Positions 7,828-15,451 of a DNA stretch of 19,117 nucleotides are shown here, in pieces (position 1 is the first letter of the stretch; every line of letters begins with the position of its first letter). Position numbers and translations under genes: made by a program. The notes under the pieces were generated by a model. That model worked only from the letters and a program-made list of their open reading frames with translations. It was not told the DNA's origin and ran no database searches. This DNA is from JAAAPF01 sp964481035 (lineage in GTDB: Bacteria; Pseudomonadota; Alphaproteobacteria; Geminicoccales; Geminicoccaceae), in assembly GCA_964481035.1 (NCBI GenBank), contig CAYZSE010000062.1, forward strand, positions 1-19,117, written 5' to 3'.

Positions 7828-8808
7828 TCAGACCGAGAACGACGACCGGGAACAGGCCGCAGGTGCTGCAGCGGCCTTGGCACGGCGTGCCGTCACCACG
7901 ATCGAGACACCGACGACGACGAGAGCGCAGCCGACCGCCTGGCCGGCGCTCAGGCGTTCGCCGAGAAACACGACCGCGCCACCGACGCCGAAGACCGGAA
8001 CCAGAAGCGTCGCGACGCCCGCGGTCATCGCACCCACGAGGCGCAGCCCGGCGAGAAAGAGCCACCAGGCGAGGCCGAACTGCAACACGCCGGCGAGCAC
8101 CGCCTGAAGCCAAAGCGATGGCGTCAGCGCGGCTACGGGCAGCACGTCAAAGTCCAAGCCCGCGGCCCCAGCAGCGATCGTGAGGACGAAGGCGAGCGCC
8201 GCAGCCTGCTGGACGAGCGCGAAGCGCAGGGCTTCGAGATGGACGAGCAGGCGTTGCGAGAGCACGACCGACAAGGCGCCGAGCCCGGCTGCCGCGAGCA
8301 CGAGCGTGTCGCCGCGCGGATCGCCAGGCGCTCCGGCCGCGGCAAGGTCGACGACGCCGATGAGGACGAGGCCGGCGAAGGTCGAGGCGATTGCGGCGAC
8401 CATGCGCGTGCCGATGCGCTCACCCAAGAGCCACCACGCCAGCACGCAGACGAAGACCGGCTCGCTCACCCCGAGGACCGCCGCCTTGGCCGCGGTGGTG
8501 AAGACGAGCCCCCACGTCTCAGCGAGGAAAGCGAGGCCCGGTTCCAGCACGCCCAAGAGGGCCACGGGCCACCACGCGACGCGGCTTCTCCGGGCGACGC
8601 GCGGCGCGTGCGCCCGACAGCAGCCGGCGAGGAAGAGCACGCCGGCCGCGAGTTGCACCGCCAGCAGCGACACCGGCGGCCACACGCCAACGAGGTCTTT
8701 GGTCAGCACCAGCGCCGCGCCCCAGGCCGCCGCCGCCGCGACCAGTGCGGCGCCGGCCAGGATCGCAGGCGCCGCGGCCGCGGTCGTCGTCGGCGAGGTC
8801 TCGGCCAT
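7828..8808 (-). CDS. DMT superfamily (EamA domain) transporter
   Basis: A 326-residue inner-membrane protein with about ten hydrophobic helices in two homologous EamA halves. The first half ends near AVLGVSEPVFVCVLAWWLLGERIG and the second near GVATLLVPVFGVGGAVVFLGERLS; the repeated (S/V)xP(V/L)F...(L)GER pattern is diagnostic of drug/metabolite transporters of the 10-TMS type. Members usually export amino acids or small metabolites. I chose the ATG at 8808, which has GGGAAG six bases upstream, over an in-frame TTG at 8832 whose only SD-like sequence abuts it. The gene lies 81 bases after the RND pump gene on the same strand and could be read with it, though a hairpin at the pump's stop codon may reduce readthrough. 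The substrate cannot be inferred. Confidence 0.88.
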   Translation of the reverse strand: MAETSPTTTAAAAPAILAGAALVAAAAAWGAALVLTKDLVGVWPPVSLLAVQLAAGVLFLAGCCRAHAPRVARRSRVAWWPVALLGVLEPGLAFLAETWGLVFTTAAKAAVLGVSEPVFVCVLAWWLLGERIGTRMVAAIASTFAGLVLIGVVDLAAAGAPGDPRGDTLVLAAAGLGALSVVLSQRLLVHLEALRFALVQQAAALAFVLTIAAGAAGLDFDVLPVAALTPSLWLQAVLAGVLQFGLAWWLFLAGLRLVGAMTAGVATLLVPVFGVGGAVVFLGERLSAGQAVGCALVVVGVSIVVTARRAKAAAAPAACSRSSFSV

Positions 8809-8882
8809 CGGCGCTTCCCACGGAGCTTTCAATCTCCGGCGTGGCGCCGTTCCGACCGCCGCGTCTGTGAACTAAGCCACAG

Positions 8883-8900
8883 CCGCCGCCTATGCGGCGG
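8883..8900 (-). other. Hairpin over the RND stop codon
   Basis: CCGCCGC (8883-8889) and GCGGCGG (8894-8900) pair perfectly around CTAT, which contains most of the pump gene's TAG stop. A second weak stem (CTGTG 8865-8869, CACAG 8878-8882) follows on the minus strand. There is no T-run, so a role as terminator or as an mRNA 3'-end block before the DMT gene is possible but unproven. Confidence 0.35.
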
Positions 8901-11900
8901 GACGATCCCGCCCCTTCACCACCCACCAGATCGCCGGGATGACGAGCAGCGTGAGCACCGTCGAGCTGGCGAGGCCGAAGAGCAGCGAGATGGCGAGGCC
9001 CTGGAAGATGGGATCGAGCAGGATGAAGCCGGCACCCACCATCGCCGTGATGGCGGTGAGGAAGATCGGCAAGAAGCGCACCCCGCCCGCCGCCAGGAGC
9101 GCGTCCTTGAGGTCGCGGCCGCGCGCAAGCTCGTGGCGGATGAAGTCCACGAGCAGGATCGAGTTGCGGACGATGATGCCGGCGAGGCTGATGAAGCCGA
9201 TCATCGAGGTTGCCGTGAAAGGCGCATCCAGAAGCCAGTGCCCGAGGACGATCCCGATCAGCGTCAAGGGGATCGGCGTCATGATGACGAGCGGCAGGGT
9301 GAAGCTCCGGAACTGACCGACGATCAGGAGGTAGATGCCCAACAGCGCCGCACCGAAGGCGGCCCCCATGTCGCGGAAGGTCACATAGGTGACCTCCCAC
9401 TCGCCGTCCCAGAGCAACACGGGATCACTCTCGTCGAGCGGCTGGCCGTAGAGCCGGATCGCCGGCTTGGGCAACTCGGCCCAGTCGTGGCCGTCGATCG
9501 CCTCCTGCACGGCGAGCATGCCATAGATCGGCGCCTCGAAGCGGCCGGCGAGCTCGGCCGTGACCATCTCGAGGGCCACGCCGTTCTTGCGGAAGACGGG
9601 AAAGCTCGCCTCGACCGTCGCGATCTGGAGCACGTCGCCGAGTTCCACGTTCCCGGTGCCGATCCCCGCGGGCCCCCGCGCCGGCACGGGCACGGCGAGC
9701 AGCGTCTCCGTCACCTGCCGCTGGCTCTCGTCCAGGCGCAGGCTGATCGGGATCGGATCGGTGCCGCCGCCCCGCTGCGAGTAGCCGACGGTGACGCCGC
9801 CGAAGAGTGCTTCGAGCGTGTCGTAGACCGCCCGCTGCTCGACGCCGTGGTAGTCGAGATTGGCCTGGTCGATCGCGAGGCGCAGGCGCTCGGGCGGCAC
9901 GCCGTAGCTGTCGTCGACGTCGACGATGAAGTCGACCTCGCCGAAGACCGTCTTGAGCTCCTCGGCGACGGCCCGGCGCGTCGCCGCGTCGGGGCCGTAG
10001 ATCTCGGCCAGGAGCGTCGCGAGCACGGGCGGGCCCGGCGGCACCTCGACGACCTCGATCGCCGTGCCCGCCGGCACCGCCACCGCGGCCAAGCGCTCGC
10101 GGACGTCGAGCGCGATGGCATGGCTCTGCCGCCGGCGCTCCTCCTTGGGCAGCAGGTTGACCTGGAGATCGCCCTCCTCGGGGTTCGAGCGGATGTAGTA
10201 GTGCCGCACCAGGCCGTTGAAGTTGAACGGTGCGGCCGTGCCGGCATAGGCCTGCAGGCTCTGGAGCTCCTCCAGCTCCATGAGCGCTGCGGCAAGCTCG
10301 AAGAGCGTCCGCTCGGTGTCCTCCAGCGTGCTGCCCTCGGGCAGGTCGACGACGACCTGGACCTCCGACTTGTCGTCGAAGGGCAAGAGCTTCACCGTCA
10401 CCGCCTGGATGGCGAACAGGCTCGCGGCGGCGAGGGTCGCCGCGCCGACGACCAGCAGAAACACGAGCGCGGTCCAGCGCCGGCGGATGACCATCCGCGC
10501 GATGCCGCGGTAGATGCGCCCCATCCGGCCGCCGTCGCCCGCCTCGGGTTGCGCGCCCCGCGCGGGTCGCAGGCGATCGAGCTTGACGAGGATCCAGGGC
10601 GCGAAGACCACCGCCACGAAGAAGCTGAAGATCATCGCCGCCGCGGCGTTGGCCGGGATCGGGCTCATGTAGGGCCCCATGAGCCCCGAGACGAACAGCA
10701 TCGGCAAGAGCGCGGTGATGATCGTGAGCGTGGCGATGATGGTCGGGTTGCCGACCTCGGCGACGCCTCTGATCGCGAGCTGGATGCGGTCGCCCGTCGG
10801 CTCCATGCGCCAATGCCGGGCGATGTTCTCGACCACGACGATGGCATCGTCGACGAGGATGCCGATCGAGAAGATCAGCGCGAACAGGCTCACGCGGTTG
10901 ACCGTGTAGCCCATCAGCCACGACGCCGCGAAGGTCAAAAGGATCGTCGCCGGGATGATGACCAGCGTGACGATCCCCTCCTTCCAGCCGATGAAGAGGA
11001 CGATCAGGGCGATGATCGTCAGCGTGGCACCGATCAGGTGGCCGAGCAGCTCGTCCGACTTGGCCTGCGCCGTCTCGCCGTAGTTGCGCACGACCTCGAC
11101 CCGCAGGTCGTCGGGGACCAGCCGGCCCTGGACGTGGGCGAGCCGCTCGCGGATCTCGTCGGCGACGACGACGGCGTTGGCGCCCTCGCGCTTGGCGATG
11201 GCGAGGCTCACCGCCGGCAAGGGCCGGATCGCGCCGTCCTCGGCCACGAGCTGCCAGGCGCGGCGGTCGGTGTCGCGCGGGGCCACGACGATGTCGGCCA
11301 CGTCCTTCACATAGATCGGGCGGCCGTCGCGGGTGGTCACCACCAGAAGGCCGATGTCCGGCTGGCCGGTGAGCGTCTGGCCGCTCAAGAGGTCGCGCGA
11401 GCGCCCATCCTCGCGCACCCGGCCGAGAAGCTCGCGGCGGTTCGCGTTGCGCACCTTCTCCACGAGCTGCTCGAGGGTCACGCCGTAGAGCGAGAGCGCG
11501 GCGGGGTCCGGCTGCACCCGGATCTCGGCCTGCGTCGCCCCGACGGTGTAGGTCAGGCCGACGTCGCGGCTCTTCGCGAGCTCGGCCATGAGCTCGCGGG
11601 CGACGTCGCCGAGCGCGGCGGCATCCCAGCGGGCGAGCGCTGCCGGGTCGAGGTCGGGCCGCGGTGACAAGGTGAGAACGAGGATCGCCACGTCGTTGAT
11701 GCCGCGGCCGACGATGAGCGGCTCGGGGATGCCCACGGGCAGGCGGTCGTAGTTGGCGCGGATCTCCTCGTGCACCCGCAGGATCGCGTCGTCCTCGCTG
11801 GTGCCCACGTAGAATCGGGCGGTGGCGACGAGCCGGTCGTCGCGGGTCTGGGTGTAGACGTGCTCGACGTCGGGGATACCGCGGAGGATGCGCTCCAGCG

Positions 11901-12129
11901 GCTTGGTCACGAGCTCGACGGCGTCGACCGCGGCGAGGCCGTCGGCTTCGACGAACACGTCGACCATCGGCACCGAGATCTGCGGCTCCTCCTCGCGCGG
12001 CAGCAGCGCGAGCGCGAGCCCGCCGAGGGCGAAGGCCACGAGCAGCAACAGCGGCACGAGCGGCGAGGTGATGAACGCGCGGGTGAGGGTCCCGGCGATG
12101 CCGAGGGGAATGTCGCGGGGCTCGCTCAT
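8890..12129 (-). CDS. RND efflux transporter permease subunit (AcrB/AcrD/AcrF family)
   Basis: A 1079-residue proton-driven inner-membrane pump, close to AcrB (1049). It shows the RND plan of two halves, each with a first helix, a large periplasmic domain and a bundle of five or six helices. The TM4 motif GILVDDAIVVVENI keeps both proton-relay aspartates (Asp427 and Asp428, matching AcrB 407/408). In TM10, where AcrB has Lys940 in AKNAIL, this protein has Arg988 in VRNSIL, as in several uncharacterised RND subfamilies. The gene begins three bases after the stop of the adaptor gene, so the two form one operon and presumably one tripartite pump; no outer-membrane channel gene is in the window. 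Substrate is unknown. The CusA/CzcA heavy-metal signature is not evident, so organic substrates are more likely. The divergent sulfur-sensor-type regulator suggests control by reactive sulfur or oxidants. Confidence 0.95.
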   Translation of the reverse strand: MSEPRDIPLGIAGTLTRAFITSPLVPLLLLVAFALGGLALALLPREEEPQISVPMVDVFVEADGLAAVDAVELVTKPLERILRGIPDVEHVYTQTRDDRLVATARFYVGTSEDDAILRVHEEIRANYDRLPVGIPEPLIVGRGINDVAILVLTLSPRPDLDPAALARWDAAALGDVARELMAELAKSRDVGLTYTVGATQAEIRVQPDPAALSLYGVTLEQLVEKVRNANRRELLGRVREDGRSRDLLSGQTLTGQPDIGLLVVTTRDGRPIYVKDVADIVVAPRDTDRRAWQLVAEDGAIRPLPAVSLAIAKREGANAVVVADEIRERLAHVQGRLVPDDLRVEVVRNYGETAQAKSDELLGHLIGATLTIIALIVLFIGWKEGIVTLVIIPATILLTFAASWLMGYTVNRVSLFALIFSIGILVDDAIVVVENIARHWRMEPTGDRIQLAIRGVAEVGNPTIIATLTIITALLPMLFVSGLMGPYMSPIPANAAAAMIFSFFVAVVFAPWILVKLDRLRPARGAQPEAGDGGRMGRIYRGIARMVIRRRWTALVFLLVVGAATLAAASLFAIQAVTVKLLPFDDKSEVQVVVDLPEGSTLEDTERTLFELAAALMELEELQSLQAYAGTAAPFNFNGLVRHYYIRSNPEEGDLQVNLLPKEERRRQSHAIALDVRERLAAVAVPAGTAIEVVEVPPGPPVLATLLAEIYGPDAATRRAVAEELKTVFGEVDFIVDVDDSYGVPPERLRLAIDQANLDYHGVEQRAVYDTLEALFGGVTVGYSQRGGGTDPIPISLRLDESQRQVTETLLAVPVPARGPAGIGTGNVELGDVLQIATVEASFPVFRKNGVALEMVTAELAGRFEAPIYGMLAVQEAIDGHDWAELPKPAIRLYGQPLDESDPVLLWDGEWEVTYVTFRDMGAAFGAALLGIYLLIVGQFRSFTLPLVIMTPIPLTLIGIVLGHWLLDAPFTATSMIGFISLAGIIVRNSILLVDFIRHELARGRDLKDALLAAGGVRFLPIFLTAITAMVGAGFILLDPIFQGLAISLLFGLASSTVLTLLVIPAIWWVVKGRDRPAA

Positions 12130-12132
12130 CGC

Positions 12133-13131
12133 TCAGCTTCCGGCCGCCGGATCGCCATAGGCGAGCAGGCGATCGCCGGGTCGCACGCCCGCGAGAATCT
12201 CGACGCCGCCGTCGACCTCGCCGCCCGGCTGGACGACGACCTCGCCAGCACCCACGAGCCGGGCGAAGGTGACCCCGTAGCGGCGCTCGAGATAGGCGCG
12301 GGGCACGACGACGGCGTCGCGCACGCCGGTCGCCACCTCGAGCCGCACCCGCTCGCCGACATAGTAGTCACCGAGCCCGGCGGCGCTGATGTCGACGACG
12401 ACCCGGCCGTCCTCGAGCTCCGGATAGACCTTGGCGATGGTCCCCTCGCCGACGATGTCGCTGGCGACGAGCCCACGCGCGGCGATGCGCACGACGTCGC
12501 CGACCGCGAGGAAGCGCGCGTGTCGCTCCGGCAGCCGCGCCCGGAGGACGAAATCGGCGGTGGCGATGGTGGCCACGGTCTCGCCGGGCTGCACCGCCAT
12601 GCCCTCGGTCACGGGCACCTGCAGCACCCGACCCGCCGCCGGCGCGAGGACGGCGCCCTCCGCCTCGCGCTGCAGCACGACCTCGCGCTCGGCGCGCCGG
12701 GCGGCGATGTTCTGGAACACGACATCGAGGTTGGTGCGGGCCTCGTCGAGCGCCTGCGCCGAGGCGGCGCCGCGCCGGCGCAGCTCCTGCACGCGCTCCA
12801 GCTCGACCCGCGCCAGCTTTCGCTCCGCCTCGAGCGCCTCGAGGCTCGCATCGACGGCGGCGAGCTCAGGCGCGATCTTGGGATCGTCCACCCGCGCGAC
12901 CTCCTGGCCCAGCGTGACGGCGTCGCCTTCGACGACGGCGAGGGTCTCGAGCGTGCCGGCGATCCGGGTGCGGGCCCGGGCCTGCTTCGCGCTCTCGACC
13001 GTGCCGAAGACCGGGCGAAAGTCGCGCAGGCGGACCGCCTCGACCTCCAGCACCTCGGCGGCCGCCGCGGTGGCGGCGAGCGAGAGAATCGCGAAGGCGC
13101 CGGCGAAGGCGCGGAAGGGGGCGGGCGGCAT
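12133..13131 (-). CDS. RND efflux periplasmic adaptor (membrane fusion protein)
   Basis: A 332-residue adaptor that links an RND permease to an outer-membrane channel. It has a cleavable signal peptide ending in an Ala-rich stretch near residue 25 with no lipobox cysteine, so it is periplasmic and not a lipoprotein. The lipoyl half TRIAGTLETLAVVEGDAVTLGQ (about 55-76) is followed by an alpha-helical hairpin rich in Glu, Ala and Arg (about 84-150). The second lipoyl half, GAVLAPAAGRVLQVPVTEGM, and beta-barrel and membrane-proximal domains follow. At 332 residues it is slightly short for the family. Its ATG at 13131 has GGAG six bases upstream. It is the first gene of the pump operon and lies across a shared AT-rich promoter region from the DUF2892-bigR genes. 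Confidence 0.93.
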   Translation of the reverse strand: MPPAPFRAFAGAFAILSLAATAAAAEVLEVEAVRLRDFRPVFGTVESAKQARARTRIAGTLETLAVVEGDAVTLGQEVARVDDPKIAPELAAVDASLEALEAERKLARVELERVQELRRRGAASAQALDEARTNLDVVFQNIAARRAEREVVLQREAEGAVLAPAAGRVLQVPVTEGMAVQPGETVATIATADFVLRARLPERHARFLAVGDVVRIAARGLVASDIVGEGTIAKVYPELEDGRVVVDISAAGLGDYYVGERVRLEVATGVRDAVVVPRAYLERRYGVTFARLVGAGEVVVQPGGEVDGGVEILAGVRPGDRLLAYGDPAAGS

Positions 13132-13162
13132 CGGCGGCTCCGGCGAGAGGGGCGATCGGCGC

Positions 13163-13195
13163 TTGACAAAATATGCAATAGTGCAAAATTAGCAA
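13163..13195. promoter_or_regulatory. Overlapping divergent promoters with candidate operator
   Basis: An AT-rich patch in otherwise GC-rich DNA. On the plus strand there is a perfect -35 (TTGACA, 13163-13168) with a weak -10 around 13185-13192. On the minus strand TTGCTA (13195-13190) and TATTTT (13173-13168) are 16 bases apart and face the adaptor gene. Both spacers share an imperfect palindrome, 13169-13190, in which 8 of 11 base pairs match about a centre at 13179/13180; it contains TGCA twice (13174-13177, 13182-13185). A dimeric ArsR-type repressor bound here would block both promoters. Promoter elements are read by eye and the regulator assignment is inference. Confidence 0.6.
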
Positions 13196-13219
13196 CATCT
13201 CATATATCGGAGATTGGGC

Positions 13220-13423
13220 ATGTCCCTCGACCGCGTGGTTCTCGCCTTCGCCGGCTTCATGGTCGTGCTCACCACCGCGCTCGGCGTCCTGGCGAGCTCC
13301 TGGTGGCTCGCCGTCACGGCCTTCGTCGGGCTCAATCTCTTGCAGTCCGCCTTCACGGGCTTCTGCCCGCTCGCGCTCGTCCTCGAGCGCGTCGGCGTCC
13401 GCCCGGGCGCGGCCTTTGGCTGA
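13220..13423 (+). CDS. DUF2892 family small membrane protein (YgaP-like transmembrane domain)
   Basis: A 67-residue protein made almost entirely of two membrane helices: VVLAFAGFMVVLTTALGVLA and WWLAVTAFVGLNLLQSAFTG. The start MSLDR and the ending SAFTGFCPLALVLERVGVRPGAAFG match the DUF2892 family, including the conserved FCP. The same domain forms the membrane anchor of YgaP, where it is fused to a rhodanese (sulfurtransferase), so a link to sulfur metabolism is established for the family though its own biochemical role is unclear. The ATG at 13220 is chosen over an in-frame TTG two codons earlier because GGAG (13209-13212) is seven bases upstream. It is followed directly by the ArsR gene in one transcript. 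Confidence 0.9.
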   Translation: MSLDRVVLAFAGFMVVLTTALGVLASSWWLAVTAFVGLNLLQSAFTGFCPLALVLERVGVRPGAAFG

Positions 13424-13454
13424 GACGACGCCCGCGCCGCTCCCGCCGGAGACG

Positions 13455-13736
13455 ATGGCGGCCGCAGCGGCCGACGCCGCCAGGCTGCTGCGTCTCATGG
13501 GGCACGATTCGCGGCTCATGATCCTGTGCCATCTGGCGGACCAGGAGCAGAACGTCGGCGCGCTGGAGGCCAAGGTCGGCTTGAGCCAATCGGCACTGTC
13601 GCAGCACCTGGCCCGGCTGCGCGCCGACGGGCTGGTCGCGACCCGCCGCCGCGGCCAGCAGATCTTCTACCGCCTCGTCTCCCCCGAGGCCGGGCGCGTG
13701 CTCGCCGTCTTGCAGGAGGTCTACTGCCCACGCTGA
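13455..13736 (+). CDS. bigR: ArsR family regulator, BigR/SqrR-type (candidate persulfide sensor)
   Basis: A 93-residue winged-helix repressor. The recognition helix is in VGLSQSALSQHLARLRADGLV, followed by the wing RRRGQQIFYRL. It has only two cysteines, Cys25 (in LMILCHL) and Cys91 (in VYCPR), 66 residues apart. The same spacing separates the two sensor cysteines of BigR (42/108) and SqrR (41/107), which form a disulfide or polysulfide link when exposed to reactive sulfur and then release DNA. Metal-site motifs of ArsR/SmtB are absent. I prefer the ATG at 13455 (GGAG at 13448-13451); a TTG at 13416 overlapping the DUF2892 stop would add 13 residues but has no SD. It likely represses its own operon and the divergent RND pump. 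No sulfide oxidase or persulfide dioxygenase gene is in the window. Confidence 0.85.
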   Translation: MAAAAADAARLLRLMGHDSRLMILCHLADQEQNVGALEAKVGLSQSALSQHLARLRADGLVATRRRGQQIFYRLVSPEAGRVLAVLQEVYCPR

Positions 13737-13764
13737 GCGGCGACATCCGAACGCCGCGGTTCGG
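13737..13764 (+). terminator. Two mutually exclusive hairpins after bigR
   Basis: Directly after the bigR stop, GCGGCG (13737-13742) can pair with CGCCGC (13752-13757). Alternatively CCGAAC (13747-13752) can pair with GTTCGG (13759-13764). The two stems compete for the same bases. There is no T-run, so this is at most a weak or Rho-assisted terminator between bigR and the peptide-transporter operon. Confidence 0.35.
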
Positions 13765-13811
13765 CCGGGTCTGGTGGCTCGCGCGCAGGTCGGCTATGCG
13801 TGACGGTCATG

Positions 13812-13833
13812 GTGATCGCGCCCGCGCGGTCAC
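13812..13833 (+). other. Hairpin just upstream of the binding-protein SD
   Basis: GTGATCGCGC (13812-13821) and GCGCGGTCAC (13824-13833) are complementary over ten positions with one G-U pair; in practice a nine-pair stem with a CCCG loop. It ends seven bases before the SD of the binding-protein gene (GGGAG 13841-13845). It may protect the 5' end of a highly expressed mRNA, affect translation, or end upstream transcription; the sequence does not decide. Confidence 0.45.
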
Positions 13834-13852
13834 GCCGTTTGGGAGACACGTC

Positions 13853-15439
13853 ATGTTACGAACCGGCCTTCTGCTGGCCTCGGCGGCGCTCATGGTGCTC
13901 GCCGGGGGCGCTGCGGACGCGCAGGACAAGGTGTTCCGCTACGCGTCGACGGGCGACATCCTCGGCCTCGACCCTCACAACAACAACGAGGGTCCGACCA
14001 ACACGATGAAGAGCAACCTCTACGGCCAGCTGCTCCACCGCCTGCCGGACCTGTCGCTCGAGCCGGATCTCGCGACCGAGTGGGAGCGCGTCGACGACGT
14101 GACCTGGCGCTTCAAGCTCCGCGAGGGTGTGACCTTCCACAACGGCAATCCCTTCGCCGCCAACGACGTCGTCTACAGCTTCCAGCGCCAGAGCCAGGAA
14201 AGCTCGGACATGGCCTTCGCTCTCGGCACGATCGAGAGCGTGACGGCGATCGACGACTACACCGTCGAGATCAAGACCACCGGACCGGACCCGATCCTGC
14301 TCCTCAACATGCCGAACTTCTACATCGTCGATGAGGAGTTCATGGAGGAGAACGACGCCTTCGAGGTCCAGGCCGGCGCCGGCCTCACCAACTTCGCCAA
14401 CACGAACGCCAACGGCACCGGTCCCTTCCGCCTCGTCGAGTGGGTCCAGGACAACCGCGTCGTCGTCGAGCCCAACCCCGACTGGTGGGGCCACGCCACG
14501 CGCACCGACAATTTCGACCAGGCGATCTTCACGCCCATCGCCAACGACGCGACGCGGGTCGCAGCGCTGCTCTCGGGCGAGATCGACGCCATGTATCCGG
14601 TGCCGCTTCAAGACATCCCCCGCCTCGAGGGCGACCCCAACGTGGGCGTGCTGCAGGGCCCCGAGCTGCGGACGATCTTCTTCGGCTTCGATCACTTCCG
14701 CGACGAGCTGATGGACATGCCGGGCTCCGGCCAGAACCCGTTCAAGGACGTTCGCGTGCGTCAGGCCGTCGCCCATGCGATCGACAAGGAGGGCATCGAG
14801 CGGGTCGTCATGCGCGGCGCGGCGACGCCCACGGGGCTCATGATCGCCCCGGGCATCAACGGCTTCCAGGAGGACATGAACGTCCCCTACCCGCATGATC
14901 CCGAGCGCGCCAAGGAGCTGCTCGTCGAGGCCGGCTACCCGGACGGCTTCCCGGTCACCCTCGACTGCCCGAACGACCGCTACGTCAACGACGAGGCGAT
15001 CTGCACGGCGATGGTCCCGATGCTCGAGCGCATCGGCATCGACGTCACCCTCAACGCGCAGACCAAGTCGCTGCACTTCAACAAGATCCGCGAGTTCGAC
15101 ACGAGCTTCTACATGCTCGGCTGGACCCCGGGCTCCTATGACGCCTACAACGTCCTGCAGAACATCATCACCCGGGACGGCGACGGCCAGGGTGCTTGGA
15201 ACTCGGGGCGCTACTCCAACGCGCGCGTCGAGGAGCTGGCCGACGAGATCGCCACCACCGTCGACGAGGAGCTCAGGAACGAGCTCATCCGCGAGGCCTT
15301 CCAGATCCATTACGACGAGGTCGGCCACCTGCCGCTGCACCAGCAGGCGCTGGCCTGGGGCGTGCGCGCCGACACGGTCGAGGAGATCATCCAGCGGCCG
15401 TTCAACGACATCGACCTGCGCTACGTCACGCTGAAGTAG
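13853..15439 (+). CDS. Peptide/nickel-type ABC transporter substrate-binding protein (SBP family 5)
   Basis: A 528-residue periplasmic solute-binding protein, normal for DppA/OppA-like proteins. The ATG at 13853 has GGGAG seven bases upstream and begins a signal peptide (MLRTGLLLASAALMVLAGGA) with an ADA-Gln cleavage site at about 23/24. Longer upstream reading frame has no homology. Family features are the lobe I start VFRYASTGDILGLDPHNNN, WRFKLREGVTFHNGNPFAANDVVYSFQ (about residues 84-110, the family signature region), NGTGPFRLVEW, and VRVRQAVAHAIDKEGI in lobe II. It captures peptides or a peptide-like solute and hands it to the DppB/DppC pore encoded downstream. Exact ligand is unknown; members of the family also bind heme, nickel chelates, opines or glutathione. 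Confidence 0.93.
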   Translation: MLRTGLLLASAALMVLAGGAADAQDKVFRYASTGDILGLDPHNNNEGPTNTMKSNLYGQLLHRLPDLSLEPDLATEWERVDDVTWRFKLREGVTFHNGNPFAANDVVYSFQRQSQESSDMAFALGTIESVTAIDDYTVEIKTTGPDPILLLNMPNFYIVDEEFMEENDAFEVQAGAGLTNFANTNANGTGPFRLVEWVQDNRVVVEPNPDWWGHATRTDNFDQAIFTPIANDATRVAALLSGEIDAMYPVPLQDIPRLEGDPNVGVLQGPELRTIFFGFDHFRDELMDMPGSGQNPFKDVRVRQAVAHAIDKEGIERVVMRGAATPTGLMIAPGINGFQEDMNVPYPHDPERAKELLVEAGYPDGFPVTLDCPNDRYVNDEAICTAMVPMLERIGIDVTLNAQTKSLHFNKIREFDTSFYMLGWTPGSYDAYNVLQNIITRDGDGQGAWNSGRYSNARVEELADEIATTVDEELRNELIREAFQIHYDEVGHLPLHQQALAWGVRADTVEEIIQRPFNDIDLRYVTLK

Positions 15440-15451
15440 CCGACCTCCGTC

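Noticed and set aside
5735..8113. A longer ligase reading frame starting at 8113.
   Set aside because: The extra 154 residues are Arg-rich, overlap the DMT gene and lack homology; the ATG at 7651 with its own SD fits the family start.
8239..11667. An open frame of 1142 codons on the plus strand opposite the RND gene, and similar long antisense frames elsewhere (for example 4038-5858 plus, 16416-18437 minus).
   Set aside because: Highly charged low-complexity translations with no family features; they mirror real genes with GC-rich third positions, which leave the opposite strand free of stops.
13416..13454. TTG start for the ArsR gene overlapping the DUF2892 stop.
   Set aside because: No SD precedes it and the added 13 residues (Pro/Glu-rich) are outside the winged-helix domain; kept only as an alternative because overlap of adjacent genes is common here.
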